From Celeribacter persicus (GTDB lineage: Bacteria; Pseudomonadota; Alphaproteobacteria; Rhodobacterales; Rhodobacteraceae): a stretch of DNA of 64,000 nucleotides. Each line of letters opens with the position of its first letter. Position 1 is the first letter of the stretch. A program made the position numbers and the translations under genes. Positions 1-8,760 of this stretch are shown here, in pieces. Location: NCBI RefSeq assembly GCF_003050785.1, contig NZ_QAOH01000016.1:21296-85295 (forward strand). Reading direction: 5' to 3'. A model generated the notes under the pieces. That model was not told the origin of the DNA. It was given only the letters and a program-made list of their open reading frames with translations, and searched no databases.

Positions 1-746
1 AGGACCTTGATGCGGATTGCATGGCGACCGGGCATTACATCCAGCGTGTGATGGGCCCCAATGGGCCGGAATTGCACTCGGCGGCGGACCCGAACCGCGA
101 CCAAAGCTATTTCCTGTTCTCGACGACGCCGGAGCAACTCGCATATCTGCGGTTCCCGCTGGGGCATTTGCCATCGAAAGATGCGACCCGGGCGCTCGCG
201 GCCAGATACGGCCTGTCGGTGGCGGACAAACCCGACAGTCAGGACATCTGTTTCGTACCCAATGGCAATTATGCGCAGGTGATCGAGAAACTGCGCCCCG
301 GCGCGGCGGAACCCGGCGAGATCGTCGATCACAACGGCAATGTGCTTGGCACGCACAAGGGCGTCATTCACTACACGATCGGCCAGCGCCGTGGGCTTGG
401 CATCGGCGGGCTTGCCGATCCGCTTTATGTGGTGAAGCTCGATGTGGACAACCGGCAGGTGGTCGTCGGCCCCAAAGACATGCTTGCGACCCGGACGATC
501 CCGGTGCGGGAGATCAACTGGCTCGGCGATGAACCGTTCACCTCGCGCGACGAATGGGTGCTGGACGTGAAAGTGCGCTCCACCCGCCCGCCGCGCGAAG
601 CCATCATTCGCCCGATCTCGGAAACCGAGGCAGAAGTCGAACTGGCGGTCGCCGAAGAAGGCGTCTCGCCCGGTCAGGCCTGTGTCTTCTATGATCCGGA
701 CAGCCCGCGCATCTATGGCGGCGGCTGGATCTGGAAAGGACGCTGA
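1..746 (+). CDS. mnmA: tRNA-specific 2-thiouridylase MnmA (3' part)
   Basis: MnmA makes the s2U34 modification in the wobble position of Lys, Glu and Gln tRNAs, using ATP and a persulfide sulfur. The reading frame is open from the first base of the window, so the N-terminal PP-loop domain lies upstream. What is seen is about 248 residues with the family motifs [14 protein letters not shown] (its Cys is the expected second catalytic cysteine) and [14 protein letters not shown], followed by the C-terminal beta-barrel, and a TGA at 744-746. The next gene starts one base after this stop, so the two are probably cotranscribed. The assignment is secure; only the 5' end is missing. Confidence 0.97.
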   Translation, partial: DLDADCMATGHYIQRVMGPNGPELHSAADPNRDQSYFLFSTTPEQLAYLRFPLGHLPSKDATRALAARYGLSVADKPDSQDICFVPNGNYAQVIEKLRPGAAEPGEIVDHNGNVLGTHKGVIHYTIGQRRGLGIGGLADPLYVVKLDVDNRQVVVGPKDMLATRTIPVREINWLGDEPFTSRDEWVLDVKVRSTRPPREAIIRPISETEAEVELAVAEEGVSPGQACVFYDPDSPRIYGGGWIWKGR

Positions 747-747
747 A

Positions 748-1128
748 ATGAAACGCATCGCCCTGGTCGCTCTCCTCCCGACTGCGGTTTTTGCCGATCC
801 GTCGACGGAATGCTCCGTCGATAGCGGCTCGCAAGTGGAGATTGCCGCCTGTCTGACCGAGGTCGAGGACAAGGCCACCCGCGCCATGGAGATGACTCTG
901 GGGTTTGTCCGCAATTCCGCGCAGGAACTGGATGAGATCACCGGGCGCGAGATCGCCCTGCCCGCGCTTGAAGCCTCGCAAACCGCCTGGGAAACCTACC
1001 GCGATGCGCAATGCGAGTCTGTCGGTGCGGGGTTCGGCGGCGGCTCCGGCGCGGGGATCGCGATCCGGTCCTGCCGGGTCGAACTGACCCGCGCCCGCAC
1101 CAGAGAACTCGAATCTCAGTTGCGCTGA
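748..1128 (+). CDS. LprI-like (DUF1311) secreted protein
   Basis: A 126-residue protein with a short signal peptide (MKRIALVALLPTAVFA) and a body with four spaced cysteines, ending in an Arg/Glu-rich helix. The pattern C...IAACL...A...YRDAQC...CR...R..EL matches the LprI/DUF1311 family, some members of which inhibit lysozyme; function here is inferred only. ATG 748 is preceded by GGAAAGGA at a good distance and sits directly after the mnmA stop. Its last 13 bases overlap the end of the convergent cytochrome gene. Confidence 0.8.
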   Translation: MKRIALVALLPTAVFADPSTECSVDSGSQVEIAACLTEVEDKATRAMEMTLGFVRNSAQELDEITGREIALPALEASQTAWETYRDAQCESVGAGFGGGSGAGIAIRSCRVELTRARTRELESQLR

Positions 1129-1412
1129 GTGGGAGACAGGCTCACCAGATAGGCCGCGAGATCGGCGTTGTCCTGAGCCGAACGATCCTGATCGAAGCGC
1201 GTTTTGTGCGTGGCCAGAAATGCCGCGACTCGGGGCGCGTCCTCGGGGGCGAGGATCATTTCCAGCGCAACGCCATGACATCGCGCACAGCGATCGGCAT
1301 AGATTTCGGCCCCGCGTGCGGCATCTGCGGTCAAATCCTCGACCACAAGGCCGTCGGCCTGTGCGGACACGGCCCAAAACATCAAAACAGCATAGAAAAC
1401 ACGCGCGAGCAT
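1116..1412 (-). CDS. small monohaem cytochrome c
   Basis: A 98-residue exported protein: an N-terminal signal peptide ending near AQA, then one CARCH haem-binding motif around residues 42-46 and a short class I cytochrome c fold. A distal Met ligand is possible within VALEMILAPEDAPR. It would be a periplasmic electron carrier; the partner is unknown, and no oxidase or dehydrogenase gene is adjacent. It is monocistronic and convergent with the LprI-like gene, overlapping it by 13 bases. Confidence 0.82.
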   Translation of the reverse strand: MLARVFYAVLMFWAVSAQADGLVVEDLTADAARGAEIYADRCARCHGVALEMILAPEDAPRVAAFLATHKTRFDQDRSAQDNADLAAYLVSLSPTQRN

Positions 1413-1519
1413 CGCCCACCTCCGGCGATCACGTTACGCCGCGAATTGACCGAACGCAAAGAATCGCGCGGCTGAGTCGCCCTACTCTACCCGTCATGGT
1501 TGCAATGGAGGGCTGCGCC

Positions 1520-1789
1520 ATGACATCTCCTGTGAAATTCTGCCAAAGCTGCGGCATGCCCCTGTCCCAAGACCCGCTGGGCGGTGGGCGCAATGCCGAT
1601 GGAACCCGATCCGATCATTTCTGTTCGTTCTGTTATCTCGATGGGGAATTCGTCGATCCCGGGATGACCGTCCATGACATGCAGAACCTTTGCACTGAGA
1701 AACTGCGCGATCATGGCACATGGGGACCACTCGCCTGGCTCATGACACGTAATATCCCACATCTGGAACGCTGGCGCAGCACGGCCTGA
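1520..1789 (+). CDS. putative zinc-ribbon protein
   Basis: An 89-residue protein beginning with a CxxCG...HFCSFCY arrangement, the four cysteines of a zinc-ribbon seen in small proteins annotated as putative zinc ribbon domain. The rest contains MTVHDMQNLCTEKL and a WGPLAWLMTRNIPHLERW segment. ATG 1520 was chosen because GGAGG lies 8 bases upstream; in-frame ATGs at 1496 and 1505 have no comparable site. Function is unknown. It stands alone between the cytochrome and lpxB. Confidence 0.75.
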   Translation: MTSPVKFCQSCGMPLSQDPLGGGRNADGTRSDHFCSFCYLDGEFVDPGMTVHDMQNLCTEKLRDHGTWGPLAWLMTRNIPHLERWRSTA

Positions 1790-1816
1790 CCCGCGCTCCC
1801 TTAGCTGTCGAAATAC

Positions 1817-2983
1817 TCAGTCCGCGATCTGCACCTGCGCAATTCCGTCGAGCACGGCACGCGCCACACGGAGCCCCGGCGGCTCCGCTCCGCGACCGAG
1901 CCGCTCCATGGTGAGAGCCAGGGCGGGGTGTTGTTCTGCACCCTTGGTATTGAGCACATGCGACAGGCTCGCCGCAATCTTTTGCGGGATACAGTCGGCG
2001 CCGAGGAATTCCGGCACCACACGGGTCTCGGAAACCAGATTGACCAAAGTCACCGTATCGACCAGCAGCTTGCGCCTGACGATCTGCTCGGTCAGCCAGT
2101 TCATCCGATAGGCAACCACCATCGGCGTATCGTTGGCCGCGAGTTCCAGAGACACCGTGCCTGAGGCCGCGAGCGCCACGTCCGCCCCACGGAAAGCGGT
2201 CGCCTTGCTCTCCCTGTCTTCAATGAGTTCGACCTTCACCGGCCAGTCTTTCACCGCCTCGGCCACATAGTCCTTGAGCCCCGGTGCGACAGGCAGAAAA
2301 TAACCCGCTTCGGGATGGGTTTTCGCGAAAAACCCCAGAGCCTCGCCGAAAATCGGGGCAAGACGGCTCACCTCTCCCTTGCGCGAGCCGGGCAGGATCA
2401 GGACGACGGGTTTATCGACCAAGTTGTAAGTGTTCCGAAAGGTCATCACCTCGTCGCAGCTCGCCAGGTCCTCCGTGACCACCGGATGCCCGACGAAATC
2501 GCAGCGCAGGCCCTCTTTCTCGAAATAGGGCGGTTCAAAGGGAAACAGCGCCAACACCTGATCGACCCGTTTCGCCATTTTCGCGGCGCGTTCGGGCCGC
2601 CAGGCCCAGACCGTCGGCGCGACGTAATGACAGATGCGAATGTCGCTTTCGGCCTTCACGATGTCCGCGACGCGCAGGCAAAAATCCGGGCTGTCGATGG
2701 TCAGGACCACATCGGGCTGCCAGTCGAGAATGGCACGGGCCACTTCACGGATGCGGCGTTTGAGGTGAAAATATTTCGGCAGGATTTCCGCAATCCCCAT
2801 CCGACTGAGTTCGGACATCGGAAACTGGCTTTCCAGCCCCTCTTCGGCCATGCGCTCACCGCCAACGCCGCGAAACTCCACATCGGCGAGAGATTTCAAA
2901 CCGGCCATGGCGGCAGCGCCAAGTTTGTCGCCCGAGGCCTCGCCCGCAATCACGAACACTTTGATCTTTCGGGATACCGTCAT
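1817..2983 (-). CDS. lpxB: lipid-A-disaccharide synthase LpxB
   Basis: LpxB condenses UDP-2,3-diacylglucosamine with lipid X to form the tetra-acyl disaccharide of lipid A at the inner membrane face. The 388 residues show the family start FVIAGEASGDKLGA and the downstream motifs DSPDFCLRVA, HYVAPTVWAWRPERA, LPGSRKGEV and the sugar-nucleotide region ASGTVSLELA. It is the last gene of the minus-strand envelope operon; its ATG overlaps the lpxI stop by four bases, indicating translational coupling. Length is usual for the family. Confidence 0.97.
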   Translation of the reverse strand: MTVSRKIKVFVIAGEASGDKLGAAAMAGLKSLADVEFRGVGGERMAEEGLESQFPMSELSRMGIAEILPKYFHLKRRIREVARAILDWQPDVVLTIDSPDFCLRVADIVKAESDIRICHYVAPTVWAWRPERAAKMAKRVDQVLALFPFEPPYFEKEGLRCDFVGHPVVTEDLASCDEVMTFRNTYNLVDKPVVLILPGSRKGEVSRLAPIFGEALGFFAKTHPEAGYFLPVAPGLKDYVAEAVKDWPVKVELIEDRESKATAFRGADVALAASGTVSLELAANDTPMVVAYRMNWLTEQIVRRKLLVDTVTLVNLVSETRVVPEFLGADCIPQKIAASLSHVLNTKGAEQHPALALTMERLGRGAEPPGLRVARAVLDGIAQVQIAD

Positions 2984-3762
2984 TGCGCCTTCAGGAACAA
3001 TCCCGCCTCCTTCACCCGTGCTTTTACGCGTTCCTGCTCAAGCACAATCACCCCGCCTGCGGGCACAACGATACCACCGATCCCGGCGGCAATCACCTTT
3101 TCCACCGTTTCGATGCCGATGGTCGGCATGTCGATGCGCAAATCCTGCCCCCGCTTCGGGGCCTTGACGAAGACTCCCTTGGCGCGGCGCAGACGTTCCG
3201 GCGTGGCCCCGACGAAAGACAGCATAGCATCCGTGCCCTGCACCGTTTCGATCCCGAGCATCTGCCCCCCGGCACAAACCGCACCCTGTCCGACATCCAG
3301 AGGTGACAGCGCCTCCAGTACCTCATGGGCGCGCGCCGCATCCTCAAGATCCTCACGCGAAGGTTTACGGCCCCAGAGCGTGTCTGGCGCAAGCAAGAGA
3401 TCGGGACGGATTTCGGTGGCGGCCCGGATCAGGAAACCCTGATCTTCGAATAGTGCCAGCACCTCCCGCAGGAGCGCATCGTCGCCCTTGCCGAGCTTGC
3501 GCGCGAGGCGGAAGGCGTGGCGGTCGAGCTTGACCGGATTGACCTTGGGCCGCGCCATGGCTCCGGCAAAGACAACCGCGCCGACATCATGGGATTTCAG
3601 TTCCTTGAAAAGCTTGCCGAGTTTTTCGATCCGGGCAGTAACATGGTCGATACCCTCGGGGGCTCCCGCGCCATCGAGCGTGACATAGACCGGATGGTTC
3701 AGCGCCTCGGCGAGAAGCCGCGGCAACGTGCCCGATCCGGCTATGATCGCGGTCCGGGTCAT
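2980..3762 (-). CDS. lpxI: UDP-2,3-diacylglucosamine pyrophosphatase LpxI
   Basis: LpxI hydrolyses UDP-2,3-diacylglucosamine to lipid X, the step done by LpxH in enterics. The 260-residue sequence starts with the typical TAIIAGSGTLPRLLAEAL, has FAGAMARPK in the N-terminal domain and the C-terminal DUF1009 signature FVKAPKRGQDLRIDMPTIG. It lies between lpxA and lpxB, four bases after lpxA and overlapping lpxB, the usual arrangement in alphaproteobacteria. This position supports the choice of LpxI over other DUF1009 roles. Confidence 0.95.
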   Translation of the reverse strand: MTRTAIIAGSGTLPRLLAEALNHPVYVTLDGAGAPEGIDHVTARIEKLGKLFKELKSHDVGAVVFAGAMARPKVNPVKLDRHAFRLARKLGKGDDALLREVLALFEDQGFLIRAATEIRPDLLLAPDTLWGRKPSREDLEDAARAHEVLEALSPLDVGQGAVCAGGQMLGIETVQGTDAMLSFVGATPERLRRAKGVFVKAPKRGQDLRIDMPTIGIETVEKVIAAGIGGIVVPAGGVIVLEQERVKARVKEAGLFLKAQ

Positions 3763-3766
3763 GGGG

Positions 3767-4567
3767 TCACTTCGGGGTCAGAAAGCCGCGGTCGCTCTCG
3801 CCCATGACGAAAGCCACCATGCGCGCGACGTAATCGCTGTCGAAATCCTCAGTCAGACGCTGGGCGCGGTCCTTGAACGATCCCTCGCCCTGTTTGAGCA
3901 TCTGAAACGCTGCGCGAAGCTGGTTGATATCATCACGGTCGACGCCCTTGCGTTTGAGGCCCACAAGGTTCAGCCCGTCCAGCTCGGCGCGCGGCCCCTG
4001 CACCAAAGCATGCGGCAGCACGTCGGATGTGACCATGGAGAGGGCGCCCACGATGGCGCCCTGCCCGATCCGCACCCATTGGTGGATGCCCGACAGCCCG
4101 CCGATGATCACATCGTCCTCGATATGGCAATGCCCCGCGACAGCGACGGAATTCACGAGGATCACACGGTCGCCGATCTGCGCATCGTGTGCGACGTGGC
4201 AGGACGACATGAACAGCCCGTCATCACCCACGCGGGTCACCCCACCGCCGCCCTCGGTGCCGGTGTTCATCGTCACGTATTCGCGGATGCGGTTGCGCTT
4301 GCCGATGATCAGCCGGGTCTCTTCGCCCTTGAACTTGAGATCCTGCGGAATCTCTCCGACGGAGGCGAACTGGAACACCGTGGTCTCTTCGCCGATTTCC
4401 GTGTCACCAGTGACGACAACATGGGATTTGAGCGTGACCCGGTCGTGCAGCCGCACCTTCGGCCCGACAAGGCAGAACGGGCCGATCACACAGCCCGCGC
4501 CAATCACGGCCCCCTCTTCGATCACCGCAGAGGGGTGGATTGTCGCGCTCGGGTCAATCGTGCTCAT
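3767..4567 (-). CDS. lpxA: UDP-N-acetylglucosamine acyltransferase LpxA
   Basis: LpxA transfers a 3-hydroxyacyl chain from ACP to UDP-GlcNAc, the first step of lipid A synthesis. The 266 residues begin with left-handed beta-helix hexapeptide repeats (IHPSAVIEEGAVIGAGCVIGP) and contain the catalytic-region motif SCHVAHDAQIGD, whose His is the expected general base, then AVAGHCHIEDDVIIGG. The C-terminal helical part ends near RGFLTPK. It follows fabZ by 24 bases and precedes lpxI by four, so it is clearly within the operon. Confidence 0.97.
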   Translation of the reverse strand: MSTIDPSATIHPSAVIEEGAVIGAGCVIGPFCLVGPKVRLHDRVTLKSHVVVTGDTEIGEETTVFQFASVGEIPQDLKFKGEETRLIIGKRNRIREYVTMNTGTEGGGGVTRVGDDGLFMSSCHVAHDAQIGDRVILVNSVAVAGHCHIEDDVIIGGLSGIHQWVRIGQGAIVGALSMVTSDVLPHALVQGPRAELDGLNLVGLKRKGVDRDDINQLRAAFQMLKQGEGSFKDRAQRLTEDFDSDYVARMVAFVMGESDRGFLTPK

Positions 4568-4591
4568 GGGCTTTCCTTCCGGAGTCCGGCC

Positions 4592-5059
4592 TCAGGATTT
4601 CGGCGTCAGGTCCATCATCGCGGTAAATTCCGCCTGACAGGCAAGCTCGCCCTCGACCTCGGCGCGGCCATCGAATTTCCACACCTTGCCGCCGCCGCGT
4701 TTCACCGTGACATGCATCTTGAGCTGATCGCCGGGAACGACTTTGCGGCGGAATTTCACGCCGTCAATGTTCATGAAATAGACGTTGAACACCTTGTCAG
4801 CGAGATCCATGTGAACGCCCACCATCACGGCGGCGGTCTGCGCCATGGCTTCGACGATGGTCACACCGGGCATCACCGGCTCGCCGGGGAAATGGCCCTG
4901 GAAATGCGGCTCGTTGAAGGTAACATTCTTGATGCCGGTGCAGCTCTCCGGGCAAACGATGTCGACCACGCGATCCACCAGCAAGAACGGGTAACGATGC
5001 GGCAGGATGCGCTGGATCAGGTCGATATCGGCGATGGTGGGTTTGGTGCTCTCGGTCAT
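4592..5059 (-). CDS. fabZ: 3-hydroxyacyl-ACP dehydratase FabZ
   Basis: FabZ dehydrates 3-hydroxyacyl-ACP in fatty-acid elongation and competes with LpxA for the same substrate, which explains the shared operon. The 155-residue protein from ATG 5059 has the family start [17 protein letters not shown], the catalytic His in [14 protein letters not shown] and the Glu in [10 protein letters not shown], in a single hotdog domain. The frame stays open upstream to 5275, but that stretch is low-complexity and overlaps the end of the skp gene, so the ATG giving [16 protein letters not shown] was chosen. Confidence 0.95.
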   Translation of the reverse strand: MTESTKPTIADIDLIQRILPHRYPFLLVDRVVDIVCPESCTGIKNVTFNEPHFQGHFPGEPVMPGVTIVEAMAQTAAVMVGVHMDLADKVFNVYFMNIDGVKFRRKVVPGDQLKMHVTVKRGGGKVWKFDGRAEVEGELACQAEFTAMMDLTPKS

Positions 5060-5207
5060 GTCTTTCCCCGGGGCCTTCTTCTCATTGGGCCATTTTGACA
5101 CCTCATCCGGCCCCGTCCCCGGTCCGGCCCGCACGCGGCCCTTGAGCGGGCGGGATGGCATTTTTCCACAATCCTGTAACAATCGCGGCAAGGGCTGACA
5201 AGCGCCC

Positions 5208-5867
5208 TCAATCCTGCTGCGGTGTCGCAGTCTCAGCCGCAGGCGCATCGGAGTCACTGCCGGTCCCAGTGGCACTGTCGGTTTCTTCCGATACGTTCAT
5301 TCGCGCATCGAGGCGCTCGATCAGCATGCCGGAAACGTCGATCGCCCCGCTCAGGAGATAGACCTGCCCGCGCTCGAACACCAGAAGCGCGCCGTATTCC
5401 CGCGCGATACTGGCCAAAACGGTGTTTATCTCTTCCTCCAGCGAGGTCAAACCCTCGTCATATTGCGCCTGAATGGCCTGCCCCTTGCGGTCCTGTTCCG
5501 CCCGAAGCGCCTCGACCTTTTCGTCGAACGCCTGGGCGCGGGGGCGAAACACCTCCTCGCTCAGACTGTTGCGAATGTCGGCAAGTTCCTGTTCCTCGGC
5601 CTCAAGCTCATCGTAGATACGCGTGTTCTCTTCAAGGAGCGCCGTGTGCGCCGCTTCGATCCGCTCTTCCAGCGCCTTGCCCGCCGCGCTCTGCGTCAGC
5701 ACACGGGCGCGGTCGAACACAAGAACCGGAAAGACCAGCCTTGACCGGGCCTTCTCTGTCGCTTGCCCCGTTCCCGTCTCCGATACGGTGGCCGTTCCCG
5801 TTTCCTGCGCCACGGCCGCAAAGGAACCGAGACACAGGACACAGATCAAAACCGCCGCAAACCGCAT
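5208..5867 (-). CDS. OmpH/Skp-family periplasmic chaperone
   Basis: A 219-residue exported protein: signal peptide ([21 protein letters not shown]), a Thr/Gly-rich spacer, then [21 protein letters not shown] and a long charged coiled-coil (residues about 70-150), the hallmark of Skp. Skp holds unfolded outer-membrane proteins in the periplasm until BamA inserts them. It follows bamA closely, consistent with this role. The C-terminus has an unusual acidic Ser/Thr/Ala tail of about 30 residues. It could be called skp, but sequence identity in this family is low. Confidence 0.9.
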   Translation of the reverse strand: MRFAAVLICVLCLGSFAAVAQETGTATVSETGTGQATEKARSRLVFPVLVFDRARVLTQSAAGKALEERIEAAHTALLEENTRIYDELEAEEQELADIRNSLSEEVFRPRAQAFDEKVEALRAEQDRKGQAIQAQYDEGLTSLEEEINTVLASIAREYGALLVFERGQVYLLSGAIDVSGMLIERLDARMNVSEETDSATGTGSDSDAPAAETATPQQD

Positions 5868-5879
5868 CGCTGGCCCCCG

Positions 5880-8234
5880 TCAGAAGCTCGTGGAAATGGT
5901 CAGGTCGAAGGTTTGTTCCTTGTCGTACTCTTCCTTGTCGAGCGCATGGGTGAAGTTGAAGCGCAACGGCCCCATCGGGGTCGTCCAGAAGATTGAGGCT
6001 CCGACCACGGAGCGCCAGTTCAGATCGTCTGAGCCCGCAATGATGCCCGTATCATCGTCCAGCCCCCAGACCGAGCCATAGTCGAAGAACAGACCGCCGG
6101 AGACCCCGTATTCCTCGGGCAGACCGAGCGGGAAATTCGCCTCCAGACGCGCCACGGCATAGTAATTACCGCCAAGCGCCAGATCGTTGTTGTCCGAGCG
6201 CGGCCCGATGCCGCCCGGCTCGAAGCCACGGATGATCGACGGGCCGTTGAAATACCGGTCGGTAATCCGGCTGTCGCCATCGGCGTCGATCACCCCGCCT
6301 TCGAGGGTGGCGCGCAGAGTGACCTCTTCGTGCCAGACCTTCATCTCGCCGGTGATCTCGGCGGAGGTCTTGATATAATCCGTATCGCCACCGATCAGGC
6401 CCGCATAGTCCTGACCGAATGTGAACAGCATTCCGGCATTCGGGTTCAGCCCGCTGCGACGCGTATCGTAGCTGTAGGAATAGCCGAGGCTGTGGGTGGT
6501 CAGTCGCCCGGCGTCGATGTCGTTCTGAATCTGCACCGGATAGGTGTAACCAGCGTCTATGTAATCGTCATCCTCAACGATCTCGGCGATCTCACCGCGG
6601 TAGTTCACCGTCAGCGCACCGTTTTCCGACACCGGGAAGGTCAACCGCGGCGAGATATAGGCCCGGCGCGTGATATGCTCGGCATAGGAGGGTTGCGAGG
6701 TGCCGAGACCCGCGGAAATACCGAAGGCCACATCCCGCCCGAGGAAGGCCGGTTCGACGAAGTTGAAGGTAAGGCTGCCGTCCTCAATGTCCGTTGTCAG
6801 GTTGAAAGACAGTTTCTGCCCACGCCCGAGGAAGTTCGCCTCGCTGAACGATGCGATCAGGTTCGCGCCTTCGGAAACGGAGTAGTTGCCGCCAAAGGTA
6901 AAGGACCCGGTGGGTTTTTCCGTCACGTTCACATCGACGATCATCTGATCCTCGGCGGAACCCTGGCGGGTGTTCACATCGGCGTTGGAGAAAAATCCAA
7001 GCGCACGAATACGTTCCGCCGCATCGCGAATCTCGCGCGGGTTGAACGGGTCGCCCTCGACGGTTTTGAATTTCTGCCGCACGACACGGTCGAGCGTGGT
7101 GGCGTTGCCTTCGATGTCGATACGTTCGACGAAGACGCGCGGGCCGCGTACCAGCACGAATTCGATGTCGAGCGTCTGGGCGCGGTCGTTGCGCGTCACC
7201 CGCGGTTCGACCCGCAGGAAGTCGATGCCCTTCTTGGTGGCGAGCGTTTCCATCCGTTCGATGGTATTGTCCACGGCGAGCGGCGAATAGGTCTGGCCTT
7301 CGCGAATCTTGTTGACCTTAAGGAACTCTTCGCCATCGGCCTCTGCGATCTCGGAGGAGACGGAAATTTTGCCGAACTCGTATTTCTGCCCCTCACGCAC
7401 ATTGAAGGTCATGAAATAGGCGTTGCGCTCACGGGAGAATTCAGCGGCGACGTTGAGCACCTGGAAATCGACATAGCCGCGCGAGGTGTAGAAATCGGTC
7501 AGCACGCGCTTGTCGAACTCGACCCGGTCCTCGGCATAGGTGTCACGTCCGACGATGAAACGCAGCAGCCCCGCCTGTTTGGTTTCCAAAACCCGGCGCA
7601 GACGCGCGTCGGAATAGCTGCGGTTGCCCACAAAACTCAGACGCTCGACCTCGACACCTTTGCCCTCGGACACTTCGAACACCACATCGACCCGGTTTTC
7701 GGGACGGCGGATGATCTTCGGCGTCACGGTGGCGACGAGCTGTCCCTTGACCTCATAGGCCTCGGTGAGAGCGGCGGCATCGGCCTCGACCATGGCGGGG
7801 GAATAGACCCGACGCACCTTCGTTTGCAGCGCAGGCATCAGCGCGTCATCGGAGACTTTCCGGTTGCCCTCGATGGAAATGGCCGAGACGACAGGAAATT
7901 CCACGACCTTGATCACAAGCGTGTTGCCGCGCGGGGTGAATTCCACCGTCTCGAACAGACCGGAGCCCAGCACCTTCTGATAGGCGTCGTTGAGTTCGGC
8001 GGCCGAGACACTCTGACCTCGGGCGATTCCCGCATAGGACAGGATCGTGTCGGTCGAAACCCGCTGGGCGCCTTCGACGGAGACATTGGAGAAACTGTAG
8101 GATTGCGCCGTCGCCGGGATCGGAAACGCCGTGTAAGACACGGACGTTACAGCGAAAGCCGCAAAAGACAGAGCAAAAGCGCGGGCCGCGAAACGCGTTG
8201 CCCCACGGGTCGGACGATCATTGAATGCGAACAT
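5880..8234 (-). CDS. bamA: outer-membrane protein assembly factor BamA
   Basis: BamA is the central subunit of the beta-barrel assembly machine. The protein has a long-n-region signal peptide ending near ATAQ, five POTRA domains (from YSFSNVSVEGAQRV to about residue 420) and a 16-strand C-terminal barrel that contains the conserved IRGFEPGGIGPR motif of loop 6 and ends with the aromatic residue of LTISTSF. ATG 8234 was chosen, giving 784 residues; an in-frame GTG at 8258 preceded by AGGGA is a possible alternative that adds eight residues. It lies between the rseP/small-protein unit and skp. Confidence 0.96.
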   Translation of the reverse strand: MFAFNDRPTRGATRFAARAFALSFAAFAVTSVSYTAFPIPATAQSYSFSNVSVEGAQRVSTDTILSYAGIARGQSVSAAELNDAYQKVLGSGLFETVEFTPRGNTLVIKVVEFPVVSAISIEGNRKVSDDALMPALQTKVRRVYSPAMVEADAAALTEAYEVKGQLVATVTPKIIRRPENRVDVVFEVSEGKGVEVERLSFVGNRSYSDARLRRVLETKQAGLLRFIVGRDTYAEDRVEFDKRVLTDFYTSRGYVDFQVLNVAAEFSRERNAYFMTFNVREGQKYEFGKISVSSEIAEADGEEFLKVNKIREGQTYSPLAVDNTIERMETLATKKGIDFLRVEPRVTRNDRAQTLDIEFVLVRGPRVFVERIDIEGNATTLDRVVRQKFKTVEGDPFNPREIRDAAERIRALGFFSNADVNTRQGSAEDQMIVDVNVTEKPTGSFTFGGNYSVSEGANLIASFSEANFLGRGQKLSFNLTTDIEDGSLTFNFVEPAFLGRDVAFGISAGLGTSQPSYAEHITRRAYISPRLTFPVSENGALTVNYRGEIAEIVEDDDYIDAGYTYPVQIQNDIDAGRLTTHSLGYSYSYDTRRSGLNPNAGMLFTFGQDYAGLIGGDTDYIKTSAEITGEMKVWHEEVTLRATLEGGVIDADGDSRITDRYFNGPSIIRGFEPGGIGPRSDNNDLALGGNYYAVARLEANFPLGLPEEYGVSGGLFFDYGSVWGLDDDTGIIAGSDDLNWRSVVGASIFWTTPMGPLRFNFTHALDKEEYDKEQTFDLTISTSF

Positions 8235-8428
8235 GGCAGCTTTCTCGAAATTCCCCACAAGTCCCTAGCTGAGTACCGGGATTGCCGCCCCTTGTCAAAA
8301 CGGAACGCCCCGGCTTGCACACAGCATAAAGGCCTTCGCCGAAAGCGAAAGCCCTTCATCTTGTTTTCGATCAGATTTTCGCGAGAAATCAGCGTGGTTT
8401 CGCCACTCGGCCCGAGGTGGCAATCGGA

Positions 8429-8560
8429 TCAGAGAAAAAGCTGACCGAAGAAAGAGCCTGCAACCAGCGCAACGATGATGGTCGCGGCATAGAGCAGACG
8501 ATCCCAGTTGAGATCGACGAGTTGGCTGAGACTGCGGTAGCCGGCACGGATTGTGGTCAT
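8429..8560 (-). CDS. 43-residue single-pass membrane protein
   Basis: This short frame encodes MTTIRAGYRSLSQLVDLNWD followed by a strongly hydrophobic stretch (LLYAATIIVALVAGSFFGQLFL, described here in two parts as LLYAATIIVAL and VAGSFFGQLFL), a single transmembrane helix reaching the C-terminus. It is on the same strand as rseP and bamA and lies between them, with codon use like its neighbours. The start is ATG 8560 and the stop TGA ends at 8429. I do not recognise a named family. Its position suggests a link to envelope biogenesis, but that is inference. Confidence 0.6.
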   Translation of the reverse strand: MTTIRAGYRSLSQLVDLNWDRLLYAATIIVALVAGSFFGQLFL

Positions 8561-8670
8561 GTCAGGGCCCCTTCAATCGGATCGCATTCCGGCGCGGGGT
8601 CATCCCGACACCGAAGAGAGGGCGAAAAAGCGTCCTGCTCGCCCCTCTTCTACGCGCCGAATGTGGCAAG

Positions 8671-8692
8671 AATTGGACCGCAATTGGACCGC
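8671..8692. repeat. perfect 11-bp tandem repeat
   Basis: AATTGGACCGC occurs twice in immediate tandem in the 200-base gap between rseP and the 43-residue membrane protein. It could be a regulator site for the downstream unit; nothing else supports a function. Confidence 0.5.
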
Positions 8693-8729
8693 GCGGGAAT
8701 TTGCGTCTCAACTGCTCGGAAAAACTTAC

Positions 8730-8754
8730 GCCCGGATCGTATCCTGCTCCGGGC
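8730..8754 (-). terminator. possible hairpin terminator after rseP
   Basis: A perfect 7-bp stem GCCCGGA/TCCGGGC with an 11-base loop begins seven bases after the rseP stop. On the minus strand it is followed by GTAAGTTTTTCC, a short T-run. It may be a weak terminator or an RNA-processing hairpin inside the operon. Confidence 0.4.
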
Positions 8755-8760
8755 ACAAGA

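Noticed and set aside
6330..8444. 704-codon open frame on the plus strand
   Set aside because: It lies entirely antisense to bamA, has shadow-type composition (His/Arg/Gly-rich) and no recognisable domain.
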